Below are positions 26,560 through 35,242 of a stretch of DNA of 64,000 nucleotides, piece after piece (the first letter of the stretch is position 1; each line of letters begins with the position of its first letter). Where the stretch lies: positions 372,001-436,000 of the forward strand of contig NZ_JABBDY010000001.1 in NCBI RefSeq assembly GCF_012847295.1, given 5' to 3'. This DNA is from Microbacterium sp. MF43. GTDB taxonomy: Bacteria; Actinomycetota; Actinomycetes; Actinomycetales; Microbacteriaceae. The notes beneath the pieces are model-generated. The model saw nothing but the letters and a program-made list of their open reading frames with translations, did not search any database and was not told the DNA's origin. Made by a program: the position numbers and the translations under genes.

Positions 26560-27714
26560 TCAGGACTCGATCGGATGCTTCGGCCGGGCCCACCGCGCGG
26601 GGAGGCCGGGTCCATCCCAGACCTGCACCACACCCCACACGGCGGCGGCGATGGGAACGGCGAGGACCGCTCCGACGATGCCGCCGAGGACGGTGCCGAC
26701 CGTCAGGGCGACGAGGATGACGAACGCGTGCAGCTTCATCGAGCGGCCCATGAGCACCGGCTGCAGGAAGTTCCCCTCGAGCTGATTGACGAGCACGACG
26801 ACTCCGACGACCAGGAGTGCGTTGAGCGGGCCGTTCGCGACGAGCGCGACCAGTGCCGCCAGGATGCCCGCCAGCGTCGCACCGACGATCGGGATGAAGG
26901 CGAGGAGGAAGACCAGGACCGACAGCGGTATGGCCAGCGGCACCTGCAGGACGAGCAGGCCGATCAGGATGCCGATGGCGTCGACGAGGGCCACGGTCGC
27001 CGTGCCGCGCACGTACGACCCGAGCACTCCGACGGTCTTGTCGCCGATCCGCCGGCCGCGCACGTAGCCCTCGCCGTGGAAAGGCCGCAGGAGGAACTCC
27101 CACATCTGCGGGCCGTCCTTGAGGAAGAAGAAGAGGATCGTCACCATCAGCACGAAGCCGGTCACGAAGTCGAACACCTGGCCGACGCCCTGCAGCGCGC
27201 CTGAGCCGAACTGCGCGCTCGTGATGAAGTCGGTCGCGGCTGCGACCCACTCTTCGATCTGCTGGGGCGACAGGAAGTCGAACGGGAGGTTGTTCGCCCA
27301 TGCGAGGAGCTCCTGGAAGCCGTCCTCGGCCTGCGCGGACAATTCCCCCCACTGGTCGCTCACGGCCCACACGATGAGCCAGCTGAGCAGACCGAGCACG
27401 ATCACGATCGCGAGCAGGGTGATCACGGTCGCCAGCACCGACGGCACCCCGCGCTTGCGCATGAAGTGCATCACGGGATGGAACGCGCACGCGAGGATCA
27501 GCGCGATCACGACGGGGATCGTCACGAGCGTCAGCGACTGGATCGTGAAGACGATCCCGGCGGCGACCACCACGACGAGGATGATCTGCAGCGCACGGGT
27601 CGCGAGCCTCCCGAAGCCATCGGCCCACAGGCTCCACGGCGCCCGCGTCGCCTTCGGCTCGATCTGGTTCGATTCGAGGCGGATCGTCTGCGGCTCGCTG
27701 CGGAACAGGCCCAT
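26560..27714 (-). CDS. AI-2E family transporter (PerM/YdiK type)
   Basis: The 384-residue membrane protein has the usual eight-helix plan: two N-terminal helices (LQIILVVVVAAGIVFTIQSL), paired helices around VIALILACAFHPVMHFM and GVPSVLATVITLLAIVIVLG, a long extracytoplasmic stretch and the C-terminal FIPIVGATLAGILAALVALV with VLVNQLEGNFLQPVLMG. The NQLEGNFLQPVLMG motif is diagnostic. Family members are linked to signal export or sodium-proton exchange; substrate here is unknown. TAGCCT lies six bases before the ATG. Confidence 0.92.
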   Translation of the reverse strand: MGLFRSEPQTIRLESNQIEPKATRAPWSLWADGFGRLATRALQIILVVVVAAGIVFTIQSLTLVTIPVVIALILACAFHPVMHFMRKRGVPSVLATVITLLAIVIVLGLLSWLIVWAVSDQWGELSAQAEDGFQELLAWANNLPFDFLSPQQIEEWVAAATDFITSAQFGSGALQGVGQVFDFVTGFVLMVTILFFFLKDGPQMWEFLLRPFHGEGYVRGRRIGDKTVGVLGSYVRGTATVALVDAIGILIGLLVLQVPLAIPLSVLVFLLAFIPIVGATLAGILAALVALVANGPLNALLVVGVVVLVNQLEGNFLQPVLMGRSMKLHAFVILVALTVGTVLGGIVGAVLAVPIAAAVWGVVQVWDGPGLPARWARPKHPIES

Positions 27715-27720
27715 GGTGCG

Positions 27721-27726
27721 AGGCTA
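27721..27726 (-). promoter_or_regulatory. -10 hexamer TAGCCT, leaderless start of AI-2E gene
   Basis: On the minus strand TAGCCT, then six bases, then ATG 27714. Confidence 0.55.
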
Positions 27727-27834
27727 GCCGCGCCCGCCCGCGAACCGGGGATGCCTTGCCGCGAGGCCCGTGGCCCTGCTACGGCGCGAGCGCGGTGCGC
27801 GAGTACGCCTCGCCCGCGCGGCGGCAGCGGGCAG

Positions 27835-29067
27835 CTAGGCGAAGGCGCTCATCCCGGTGATGTCGCGGCCGATGAGCAGCGCCTGCACGCTCTCGGTGCC
27901 CTCGTACGTGTGGATCGCCTCGATGTCGGCCATGTGCTGCATCACGCCGTTCTCGAGCAGGATGCCGTTGCCGCCGAGCAGATCGCGAGCCGTCGCCGCG
28001 ATGCGGCGAGCGGCGCGGGTGTTGTGGTACTTCGCCAGCGATGCCTGCGTGGGTCGCAGACCGCCGGATGCCTCGAGATCGGCCAGGTGACGGCAGTACA
28101 GCTGCATTGCGGTGAGCTCCTCGAGCATCTGCGCGAGACGCTCCTGCACCATCTGGAACTTCGCGAGCGGCTTGCCGAACTGCGTGCGCTGCTGCGAGTA
28201 CGCGAGTGCGGCCTCGTAGCAGGCGGTCGCGTGCCCGAGAGCCGACCACGCGACGCCCGACCGCGTCGAGTACAGCACCGTCGAGGCATCCTTGAAGCTC
28301 TTCGTGCCGGGCAGGACCGCGTCGGCCGCGACCCGCACGCCGTCGAGCACGATGTGGGCCTGATGGATGCCGCGCAGCGACGCCTTGCCGGCGATGACCG
28401 TGCCCGTGTAGCCGGGCGTCTCCTGCTCGACGAGGAAGCACCGGACGGCTCCGTGGGTCTCATCCCCCGGGAAGTCGACACGCGCCCACACGAACGTGAT
28501 TCCGCCCGAGGCGCCGTTGCCGATCCACTTCTTGGCGCCGTCGAGCACCCAGTCGTCGCCGTCACGTCGCGCGACGGTCTCGAGGGAGACCGAGTCGGAT
28601 CCGTGGTCGGGTTCGGTGAGGGCGAAGGATGCCGGCACCTCCCCGCGCGCGACGGCCGTCAGCCACCGCGACTGCTGCTCGGAGCTTCCGAACAGGGCGA
28701 GCGTGCGCAGGGCCAATCCGCCCTGCACGGCGATCACGGTGCCGAGAGAGCCGTCGCCGCGCGAGACCTCCATGTTGACCAGACCGGCGGCCAGGGGCGA
28801 GAAGCGGGTGAGGTCGGGGTGGTCGATGCCGTCGTTGAAGAGGTCGAGCTCGCCCATGCGCATCGCGAGATCGAGGGGATACGCGGCGGCATCCCACGCC
28901 TCCTGCATGCGCGTGCCCACCTCGTCGATGTAGTCCTTTGCCCGCTGCCACACGGCGTGGTCTTCGTCGGAGATGTCGGCGAACACACGGTAGTAGTCGG
29001 TGCCCAGACGGGTCGTGACGTCATAGCCGTCGACGCTCTGGCCGGGGCGGGGGGCGAAGTCTGGCAT
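27835..29067 (-). CDS. Acyl-CoA dehydrogenase, glutaryl-CoA dehydrogenase-like
   Basis: The 410-residue flavoprotein has the acyl-CoA dehydrogenase order: helical N-terminus, ASFALTEPDHGSDSVSLET as flavin-binding loop, WVLDGAKKWIGNGASGGI in the beta domain, ARRIAATARDLLGGNGILLE and the catalytic region IHTYEGTESVQALLIGRDIT. The Glu in YEGT is at the position used as base in glutaryl-CoA and isovaleryl-CoA branches; the end GRDITGMSAFA is closest to glutaryl-CoA dehydrogenase. It would oxidise an acyl-CoA and pass electrons to ETF. GAGGAGG precedes the ATG. No partner genes are adjacent. Confidence 0.9.
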   Translation of the reverse strand: MPDFAPRPGQSVDGYDVTTRLGTDYYRVFADISDEDHAVWQRAKDYIDEVGTRMQEAWDAAAYPLDLAMRMGELDLFNDGIDHPDLTRFSPLAAGLVNMEVSRGDGSLGTVIAVQGGLALRTLALFGSSEQQSRWLTAVARGEVPASFALTEPDHGSDSVSLETVARRDGDDWVLDGAKKWIGNGASGGITFVWARVDFPGDETHGAVRCFLVEQETPGYTGTVIAGKASLRGIHQAHIVLDGVRVAADAVLPGTKSFKDASTVLYSTRSGVAWSALGHATACYEAALAYSQQRTQFGKPLAKFQMVQERLAQMLEELTAMQLYCRHLADLEASGGLRPTQASLAKYHNTRAARRIAATARDLLGGNGILLENGVMQHMADIEAIHTYEGTESVQALLIGRDITGMSAFA

Positions 29068-29152
29068 GGGTCCTCCTCGTGCGTGCTGACCCAGTCTATT
29101 GGAACTCGGTACCGCAGAGCATAGGACTCAGTTTCATCCAGCTGGCGATGCG

Positions 29153-29896
29153 CTAGCGCCGCGGCGTCCAGCCGGGAGGCAGCGGCCCGTCCGCCCGTGC
29201 GCGTTCGGCATCGTGCCGCGCAGACCAGCCCTGCGCGGCATCCGTCCCTTCGAAACCGCCCCGCGCCACCCGGAACCCGACGTCCTCGTGGTGCATGCGC
29301 GGCGCTCCGCCGCGCCGCGTCGATGCGCGTACGCTCCATGCGTCGTCGGCGAACCCCCCGCCGCGGAAGACCCGGTACGCGTCGTAGCGCGCGGGGTCGA
29401 GCAGATCCCAGCACCACTCCCACACGTTGCCGAGGGTGTCGAACAGGCCGAAGAGGTTCGGATGCTTCGCGCCCACGTCCTGCGGCGACGCCACGCCGTC
29501 GGCGCTCGTCCACGCGACGTCGGCGAGCGGACCGTAGTGCGGGCCGGTCGATCCCGCGCGGCACGCGTACTCCCACTCAGCCTCGGTCGGCAGGCGATAG
29601 CCGTCGGCCTCGACGTGCCAGGTGACGTCCTCCCCGTCGAACGTGTAGGCGGGATCGAGCCCTTCCCACTCGGAAGCGGCATTGCAGAAGCGGATCGCAC
29701 GCAGCCAGGTCACGTCGGCGGCGGGCCTGCGCGGATGGGAGGCCGCGTCGCCGGTCACCTCGGCCAGCTGCTGTTCGGTCACGGGATAGACGCCGATCTC
29801 GAACGGCTCCAGCTGGACCGTCCATCTCTCCTTCCGACGGGCGTCGTGCAGGGTGACGCCCCCGGCGGGAATCCGAGCCAGCTCGATGTCGTTCAC
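29153..29896 (-). CDS. SUMF1/FGE-fold protein without catalytic cysteines
   Basis: The 247-residue protein has the formylglycine-generating-enzyme (C-type-lectin-like) fold: FEIGVYPVTEQQLAEVTG, the RLPTEAEWEYACRAG motif, LGNVWEWCWDLL, FRGGGFADDAWSVRAS and the end DVGFRVARG. The two Cys that hold copper in real formylglycine-generating enzymes are missing after RGG, so it should not activate sulfatases and may bind a ligand or act like EgtB/PvdO relatives. GTG 29896 overlaps the stop of the alcohol dehydrogenase gene by four bases, so the two are co-translated. Confidence 0.85.
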   Translation of the reverse strand: MNDIELARIPAGGVTLHDARRKERWTVQLEPFEIGVYPVTEQQLAEVTGDAASHPRRPAADVTWLRAIRFCNAASEWEGLDPAYTFDGEDVTWHVEADGYRLPTEAEWEYACRAGSTGPHYGPLADVAWTSADGVASPQDVGAKHPNLFGLFDTLGNVWEWCWDLLDPARYDAYRVFRGGGFADDAWSVRASTRRGGAPRMHHEDVGFRVARGGFEGTDAAQGWSARHDAERARADGPLPPGWTPRR

Positions 29897-31026
29897 AGGC
29901 GCACGGGGTCGTCGAACGTGATCAGCTGGCGCAGCTCGCCGCCGGCGGCCAGGCGATCCATCGCCTCGTCGATCTCGTCCAGCCGGATGTGCGACGACAC
30001 CAGCCGCTCGAGCGGCAGACGCCCGGCGCGCCACAGCTCCACGTACCGGGGGATGTCGCGGCTCGGCACGGCAGAGCCGAGGTAGCTCCCGACGATCGTG
30101 CGCGCCTCCGCGGTGAGCACGAGCGGCGAGATGCTCGCGCGCGCCTCGGGCGCGGGAAGGCCCACGGTGACGGTCGTTCCTCCGGGCGCGGTGAGCGCGA
30201 CCGCCGTCTCGAACGCGCGTGCGGCGCCCGCGGCCTCGATCACGACGGGGGCACGGATGCCTCGCTCCGCCGCTGCCGCCGGCGACAGCGCGTCGGCGGC
30301 GCCGAGCTCGCGCGCGAGGCCGAGCTTCGCGTCGACGGCGTCGACGCCGATCACCTCGTGCCCGAGGGCGACGGCGACCAGGAGCGCCGCCATGCCGACG
30401 CCGCCCAGCCCGACCACGATGACCGCGTCCCCTTCGGCGGGGCGTCCGGCGTTGAGCACCGCGCCGCCGCCCGTGAGCACGGCGCAGCCGAGGAGCGCCG
30501 CGATGTCAGGCGGCACGTCCGCATCCACCGGAACGACGGAGGATCGACTCACGACCGCGTGGGTTGCGAAGGCCGAGACGCCGAGGTGGTGGTGCACGTC
30601 CTCCTGCGCGCCGCCGGTTCCGGACCGGTGGAGGCGGATGCCGCCGCCGACGAGCGTCCCGGCGTTGTTCGCAGTTGTGCCGGGCCCGCAGGGGAGCCGG
30701 CCGTCGGTGAGGCACCCCGAGCACTCGCCGCAGTGGGGGAGGAACGTCATGACGACGCGATCGCCGGGCGAGGCATCCGTCACCCCCGCACCCACCTGCT
30801 CGACGATCCCCGCGGCCTCATGACCCAGGAGCATGGGCGTCGGCCGCACGCGGTTGCCGTCGACGACGCTCAGATCGGAGTGGCAGATGCCTGCCGCCTC
30901 GATGCGCACCAGCAGCTCGCCCGCGCCGGGCGGGTCGAGGTCGAGCTCTCCCACGGTGAACGGCTTCGAGTCGGCGAAAGGCGCCGCGGCGCCCGACTGC
31001 TCGAGCACGGCTCCGGTGATGCGCAT
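29893..31026 (-). CDS. Zinc-dependent alcohol dehydrogenase (class III-like)
   Basis: The 377-residue enzyme has the catalytic zinc ligands in EAAGICHSDLSVVDG and GHEAAGIV, the structural zinc cluster CGECSGC with a following Cys, and the Rossmann motif VVGLGGVGMAALLVAVALG. It would oxidise an alcohol or hemithioacetal with NAD. The insert around GTLVGGGIRLHRSGTGGAQ is like that of the formaldehyde/benzyl-alcohol branch. ATG 31026 has GGAG upstream and is preferred over a start nine codons earlier. It heads a two-gene operon with the SUMF1-fold gene. Confidence 0.9.
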   Translation of the reverse strand: MRITGAVLEQSGAAAPFADSKPFTVGELDLDPPGAGELLVRIEAAGICHSDLSVVDGNRVRPTPMLLGHEAAGIVEQVGAGVTDASPGDRVVMTFLPHCGECSGCLTDGRLPCGPGTTANNAGTLVGGGIRLHRSGTGGAQEDVHHHLGVSAFATHAVVSRSSVVPVDADVPPDIAALLGCAVLTGGGAVLNAGRPAEGDAVIVVGLGGVGMAALLVAVALGHEVIGVDAVDAKLGLARELGAADALSPAAAAERGIRAPVVIEAAGAARAFETAVALTAPGGTTVTVGLPAPEARASISPLVLTAEARTIVGSYLGSAVPSRDIPRYVELWRAGRLPLERLVSSHIRLDEIDEAMDRLAAGGELRQLITFDDPVRL

Positions 31027-31103
31027 CCGATCTCCTCGTCGAGGTGCGGGCACATCGGCGCGCCCTCCTCGATGAAATCACGTCCCGGCTGGGACGGGGC
31101 GCG

Positions 31104-31664
31104 TCACCCGGCGGCGCTCGGCGGCGACGTGCGCCGGCGCCGGATCAGGAAGTACGCGGCCAGGGCGATCCCGACCACGATGAGCGCGACGGGAATCACC
31201 CACGCGAGCGTCGACGACACGGCATCCTGCTCGGGTGTCGCATCGGCCGTCGGCGTGGGGGTCGGGGTGGCCTCGGCGGTGGGCGTCGGGGTGGCCTCGG
31301 CGGACGGGCTCGGGCTCGGTGTCGGGGACGGACTGGGCGCCGGTGTGGTGGGCCGCGGCGTCGGCTCGACAGTCGGGACAGCCGTCGGCTCCGGTGTCGG
31401 TGCCGAGGTGGGTTCGGGCGTCGGCTCGACGGTCGGTTCTGCAGTCGGCTCGGGCGTGGGCACCACCGGCGTGCGCGTGGGTCTCGGGGTCACGGTGGGC
31501 AGCGCGGTCGGCAGCTCGATCGTCGGCGTCGGCAGTGTCGTCGGCAGTGCCGTCGGCAGGGTCACCGTCCCGTCGCAGCCGGCCAGGAGGAACACCGAGA
31601 GGGCGATCGCGAGCGAGACCCCGGCGGCGCGGACGCCGCGGCGCGGTGCGCTGCCCGCACTCAC
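31104..31664 (-). CDS. Pro/Thr-rich lipoprotein with C-terminal membrane helix
   Basis: The 186-residue product begins with a lipoprotein signal (VSLAIALSVFLLAGCDG, lipobox LAGC), continues with about 110 residues of PTPEPTAEPT-like repeats and ends with a membrane helix (LAWVIPVALIVVGIALAAYF) followed by IRRRR. The stalk resembles glycosylated wall-spanning linkers. GTG 31664 overlaps the stop of the P-type ATPase by four bases, so it is translated with the pump. It has no recognised globular domain; a role as a pump accessory or surface spacer is a guess. Confidence 0.7.
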   Translation of the reverse strand: MSAGSAPRRGVRAAGVSLAIALSVFLLAGCDGTVTLPTALPTTLPTPTIELPTALPTVTPRPTRTPVVPTPEPTAEPTVEPTPEPTSAPTPEPTAVPTVEPTPRPTTPAPSPSPTPSPSPSAEATPTPTAEATPTPTPTADATPEQDAVSSTLAWVIPVALIVVGIALAAYFLIRRRRTSPPSAAG

Positions 31665-34375
31665 GGAGCGACCGTCGCCGCCCGCGCGATGCGGCGGCGA
31701 CGGAACCACTTCTCGACCTCGATGAACACCGGCACGATGAGGGCGATCCCGAGGCACTGCAGCCAGGCCCAGCCGTCGAGCGACGTCGTTCCGATGAGTC
31801 GCTGCAGGAAGCCGATCTCGACGGCCGCGACCGTCAGCGCGAGCGGGATCGCCAGCCACTTCACGGCGACGAGGATCGGCGCGGCGAGTCCCGATTCCGG
31901 GTCGCGGCGCATCACGAGCCCGCCGAAGATCGCGCCGAATGCCGCGATCACGAAGGTCATCGTCACGGGCGCGTTGGGCTCGATCGAATCCGCCTCATCG
32001 GGGTACAGCAGCAGCGGCACCAGCGAGGTGAGGAAGATGAGCGCGCCGTAGACGAACCACATGATCACCGCCGAGCGGTTCGCGATCGTCTTCTTCGGGT
32101 CGCGCGGCGGCTTCTGCATGATCCCGTCGGGCGCCGGGTCCAGCATGATCACGATCACCGGGAAGATCGACACGAAGAAGTTGAGGAACAGCACCATGAT
32201 CGGGAACAGCGGCACCCCGTCGTTGATGTCGAAGATGCTCGCGGCCAGGAACAGCAGCACCAGCGAGAACAGCTGCGCCATCTGGTAGCGGACGTAGCTG
32301 ACGATCTTCTCGTAGATCGACCGCCCCAGACGCACCGCGGTGACGAGAGTGCCGAAATTGTCGTCGACGAGGATCATCTTGCCGGCCTGCTTGGTGACGT
32401 CGCTGCCCGAGCCCATCGCCACGCCGATGTCGGCCTGCTTGAGCGCAGCGGCGTCGTTGACGGCGTCGCCGGTCATCGCCACGACGGCGCCGTCCTCCTG
32501 CATGAGCCGCGCGAGGCGCAGCTTGTCTTCGGGCGTCACCCGGCCGAAGACGTGGAGATTCGGCAGCGCGGCCTTGAGCTCGTCGTCGCTCATCGCCTGA
32601 ATGTCCGCGCCGCTGGCCGCACCGGGCCCGAGGCCGAGCTTCGAGCCGATCGCGGCGGCCGTGATCGCGTGGTCGCCCGTGATCATGCGCACCTCGATGC
32701 CGGCCTCGAGTGCGACGCGCACGGCTTCTTTCGAGGAGGGGCGAAGGGGATCGATGATGCCGACGAGACCGACGAAGGTGAGGTCGGTCACCTCGGCCAT
32801 CGGGTCGCTCGGCACGGGCGTCCCGGCGGGGAAGCGGCGGACGGCGAACGCGAGGACACGCAGTCCCTGCTCCGACAGTGAGCGGTTCGCATCGAGCACC
32901 GCTTCCCGCTGCTGCTCGATCGGCACGGGGCCGTCGGACGTCAGCACGTGCGAGCAGCGGTCGAGGACGACATCCGGCCCGCCCTTGACCAGCGCCACGA
33001 GCTGGGTGCTGCCGTCGCGCGCCACCTGGTGGAACGTGGCCATGAACTTGTACGCGGAGTCGAACGGCACCTCGGCGGCACGGGGATACTGCACACGGGT
33101 GAGCTCGGCGTCGGCGCCCATCTTGGCGGCCAGCACGACGAGGGCGGCCTCGGTGGGGTCGCCGATCACGACGCCGTCGTCGGAGACGGTCGCGTCGCTG
33201 CAGAGCGTGAGGCCGAGGGCGAGCTGGGTGAAGTCGGGCATCGGCTGACCGGCGACCTGACGGATCTCGCCGGTCTTCTCGTACCCGCTGCCGCCGACCG
33301 AGTACCAGTCGCCCGCGAAGTAGAGGGACTCGACGGTCATCTCGTTCATCGTGAGAGTGCCGGTCTTGTCGGAGTTGATCGCGCTCGTCGCTCCGAGCGT
33401 CTCGACGTCGGTGAGGTTCTTCACGACGGCCTTGTGCTCGGCGAGCTGCCGCGAGCCGTACGACAGCATCGCCTGCACGAAGGTCGGCATGCCCGTGGGG
33501 ATCGCCGAGATCGCCATCGAGATGCCCAGCAGGATGACCGAGGCGGCCGGCTGGCCGCGCAGCAGGCCCGTCACGATGATCACCGCGACCGCACCCCAGG
33601 CGATCCAGCCCAGCACGCCGGTGAGCGAGTCGAGCTCGCGCTGCAGCGGCGACTTCGCCGGCTTGACCGCCGACAGCATCGACGCGATCTGGCCCATCTG
33701 GGTGCCCATGCCCGTGTCGGTGATCACGACCGTGGCGGTGCCGCGCGTGACGAGGGTGTTCTGGAACACCATGTTCGCCCGGTCGCCGAGCGTCGTCTCG
33801 GCGTCGGCGATCGTCGCCGCGTCCTTCGCGATCGGCGCGCTCTCGCCCGTGAGCGCCGCCTCCTGTGTCTCGAGCGTCGCCGACCGGACGATGCGCCCGT
33901 CGGCGGGGACGATGTCGCCGGCCTCGAGCGACACCAGGTCGCCCGGCACGAGACCTGTCGAGTCGAGCTGGAGCAGCACCCCATCGCGCGTGACCTTCGC
34001 CTGCGGGATCTGCATCTTGGCGAGCGCGTCGACCGACGCCTTGGCCTTCATCTCCTGCTTCGTGCCGAGGACCACGTTGAGGATCACGAGAGCGCCGACC
34101 AGGATCCCGACGCTGATCTGGTTGATGAAGAGGCTGATGATCGCGACCGCGACGAGCATGATGTTCATCGGGTCCGCGAGCTGGCGCAGGGCCACCTGCC
34201 ACACCGACGGCTGCGGCTCGGCGGCGATCGAGTTCGGTCCGTGCTCGGCGAGCCGCCGCGCGGCCTCGGCCGCGGTGAGCCCTCGGTCGAGGTCGGCGCC
34301 GACGGCGGCGGCGACCGCATCCGGGTCCTGCGTGTACCAAGGGGCGGCGCTCTGCGACGTGTCCACGGTGCTCAT
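31661..34375 (-). CDS. Cation-transporting P-type ATPase (P2-like)
   Basis: The 904-residue pump has an N-terminal cation-ATPase domain (residues 12-70), helices 1-4 with the actuator motif TGESAPI, the phosphorylation motif SDKTGTLTMNE (Asp336), nucleotide-binding KGGPDVVLDRC, the hinge TGDAVNDAAALKQADIGVAMG and six C-terminal helices. Layout is that of P2A/P2B calcium- or sodium-type pumps without heavy-metal domains. The hinge reads GDAVND where most members have GDGVND. TAGCGT lies six bases before the ATG. A TetR gene is just upstream on the same strand and may control it. The ion is not certain. Confidence 0.92.
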   Translation of the reverse strand: MSTVDTSQSAAPWYTQDPDAVAAAVGADLDRGLTAAEAARRLAEHGPNSIAAEPQPSVWQVALRQLADPMNIMLVAVAIISLFINQISVGILVGALVILNVVLGTKQEMKAKASVDALAKMQIPQAKVTRDGVLLQLDSTGLVPGDLVSLEAGDIVPADGRIVRSATLETQEAALTGESAPIAKDAATIADAETTLGDRANMVFQNTLVTRGTATVVITDTGMGTQMGQIASMLSAVKPAKSPLQRELDSLTGVLGWIAWGAVAVIIVTGLLRGQPAASVILLGISMAISAIPTGMPTFVQAMLSYGSRQLAEHKAVVKNLTDVETLGATSAINSDKTGTLTMNEMTVESLYFAGDWYSVGGSGYEKTGEIRQVAGQPMPDFTQLALGLTLCSDATVSDDGVVIGDPTEAALVVLAAKMGADAELTRVQYPRAAEVPFDSAYKFMATFHQVARDGSTQLVALVKGGPDVVLDRCSHVLTSDGPVPIEQQREAVLDANRSLSEQGLRVLAFAVRRFPAGTPVPSDPMAEVTDLTFVGLVGIIDPLRPSSKEAVRVALEAGIEVRMITGDHAITAAAIGSKLGLGPGAASGADIQAMSDDELKAALPNLHVFGRVTPEDKLRLARLMQEDGAVVAMTGDAVNDAAALKQADIGVAMGSGSDVTKQAGKMILVDDNFGTLVTAVRLGRSIYEKIVSYVRYQMAQLFSLVLLFLAASIFDINDGVPLFPIMVLFLNFFVSIFPVIVIMLDPAPDGIMQKPPRDPKKTIANRSAVIMWFVYGALIFLTSLVPLLLYPDEADSIEPNAPVTMTFVIAAFGAIFGGLVMRRDPESGLAAPILVAVKWLAIPLALTVAAVEIGFLQRLIGTTSLDGWAWLQCLGIALIVPVFIEVEKWFRRRRIARAATVAP

Positions 34376-34381
34376 GTGCTG

Positions 34382-34387
34382 ACGCTA
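34382..34387 (-). promoter_or_regulatory. -10 hexamer TAGCGT, leaderless start of P-type ATPase gene
   Basis: On the minus strand TAGCGT, then six bases, then ATG 34375. Confidence 0.55.
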
Positions 34388-34431
34388 CTCCCGAACGCCT
34401 CGCGCGCGAGGGTGATTTGCGCCGGGGCGGG

Positions 34432-35118
34432 CTACTCGTCGAGGCGCGCGCGAAGACGCCGGGCGACCTCGGCCGTGGGCATCGACCGGGGGAACACGGC
34501 GACCACGACATCGTCGGGCGAGGCATCCGTCGCCTGCCCGTCGGGCTGCACGCCGAACCTGCGGAGGGCGTCGTCGAGCGCGCGCCGGAGGACCGACACG
34601 GGCACCCGCTTGGGGCCGCGCAGCAGCTGGCGCAGCACGTGGTTGTGGATCGCGGTCACCAGAGCCGAGAAGCCGACGGCGTCGATCGGATCGAGGCCGG
34701 GGAGCGACGCCCGCAGGTACTCGTCGAAGAGACGCTCGTACCGGAACACCGTCACGATCTCGCGCTCGCGCAGCGCAGGCACCTGGCGAACCACGGCGTA
34801 GCGCCGCCGCGCGAGCTCGGGGTCGGCGGCGAAGTGCGAATAGACGAGGACGGATGCCTCGCACACCGCACGCCACGGATCGTCGTGGTCGCCCGCGAGG
34901 AACTCGCGGAGGCGGTCGAGGAGCAGCTCGTGGTCGGCGAAGACGACGTCGTCCTTGCCGCCGAACTGGCGGAAGAAGGTCGAGCGCGAGACACCGGCCG
35001 CGTGCGCGATCTGCTCCACCGAGGTCTGATCGAATCCCTGCTCGGCGAAGAGCTCGAGGGCGGCGGCCACCACCGCGGCTCGGGGAGCGGCGGACGGGGC
35101 GGCGGCGATGTCGGTCAT
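34432..35118 (-). CDS. TetR/AcrR family regulator
   Basis: The 228-residue repressor has a typical N-terminal HTH: ALELFAEQGFDQTSVEQIAH then AAGVSRSTFFRQFGGKDDVV. The C-terminal two thirds form the helical ligand domain. It lies 56 bases before the P-type ATPase on the same strand and is divergent from the LacI gene; a TAGGCT hexamer (minus strand 35133-35128) is nine bases before its ATG. It could regulate the pump or itself. No palindromic TetR site is obvious other than the LacI-type one. Confidence 0.92.
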   Translation of the reverse strand: MTDIAAAPSAAPRAAVVAAALELFAEQGFDQTSVEQIAHAAGVSRSTFFRQFGGKDDVVFADHELLLDRLREFLAGDHDDPWRAVCEASVLVYSHFAADPELARRRYAVVRQVPALREREIVTVFRYERLFDEYLRASLPGLDPIDAVGFSALVTAIHNHVLRQLLRGPKRVPVSVLRRALDDALRRFGVQPDGQATDASPDDVVVAVFPRSMPTAEVARRLRARLDE

Positions 35119-35168
35119 CTCGGGGAGAGCCTATCTTCTCCGTCGTGGGCCGCCGAGCGGCGGCGGAG

Positions 35169-35203
35169 TTGACAATCGAGGAGTTTGGTGGAAACGTTTC
35201 CAC
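35169..35203 (+). promoter_or_regulatory. Promoter and LacI-type operator of the riboside operon
   Basis: TTGACA (35169-35174) is a consensus -35 box. GTGGAAACGTTTCCAC (35188-35203) is a perfect 16-bp palindrome with the central CG of LacI/GalR-family sites. It covers the place where the -10 would be, 17 bases past the -35, so bound LacI would block polymerase. The gene that follows encodes a LacI-type repressor. Confidence 0.8.
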
Positions 35204-35242
35204 TGCGACCGCAGCGAGGCTGTCCATGACGAAGGAGCGGAT

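Noticed and set aside
29153-29896. Sulfatase-modifying formylglycine-generating enzyme
   Set aside because: The catalytic Cys pair is absent and no sulfatase gene is in the window, so only the fold is claimed.
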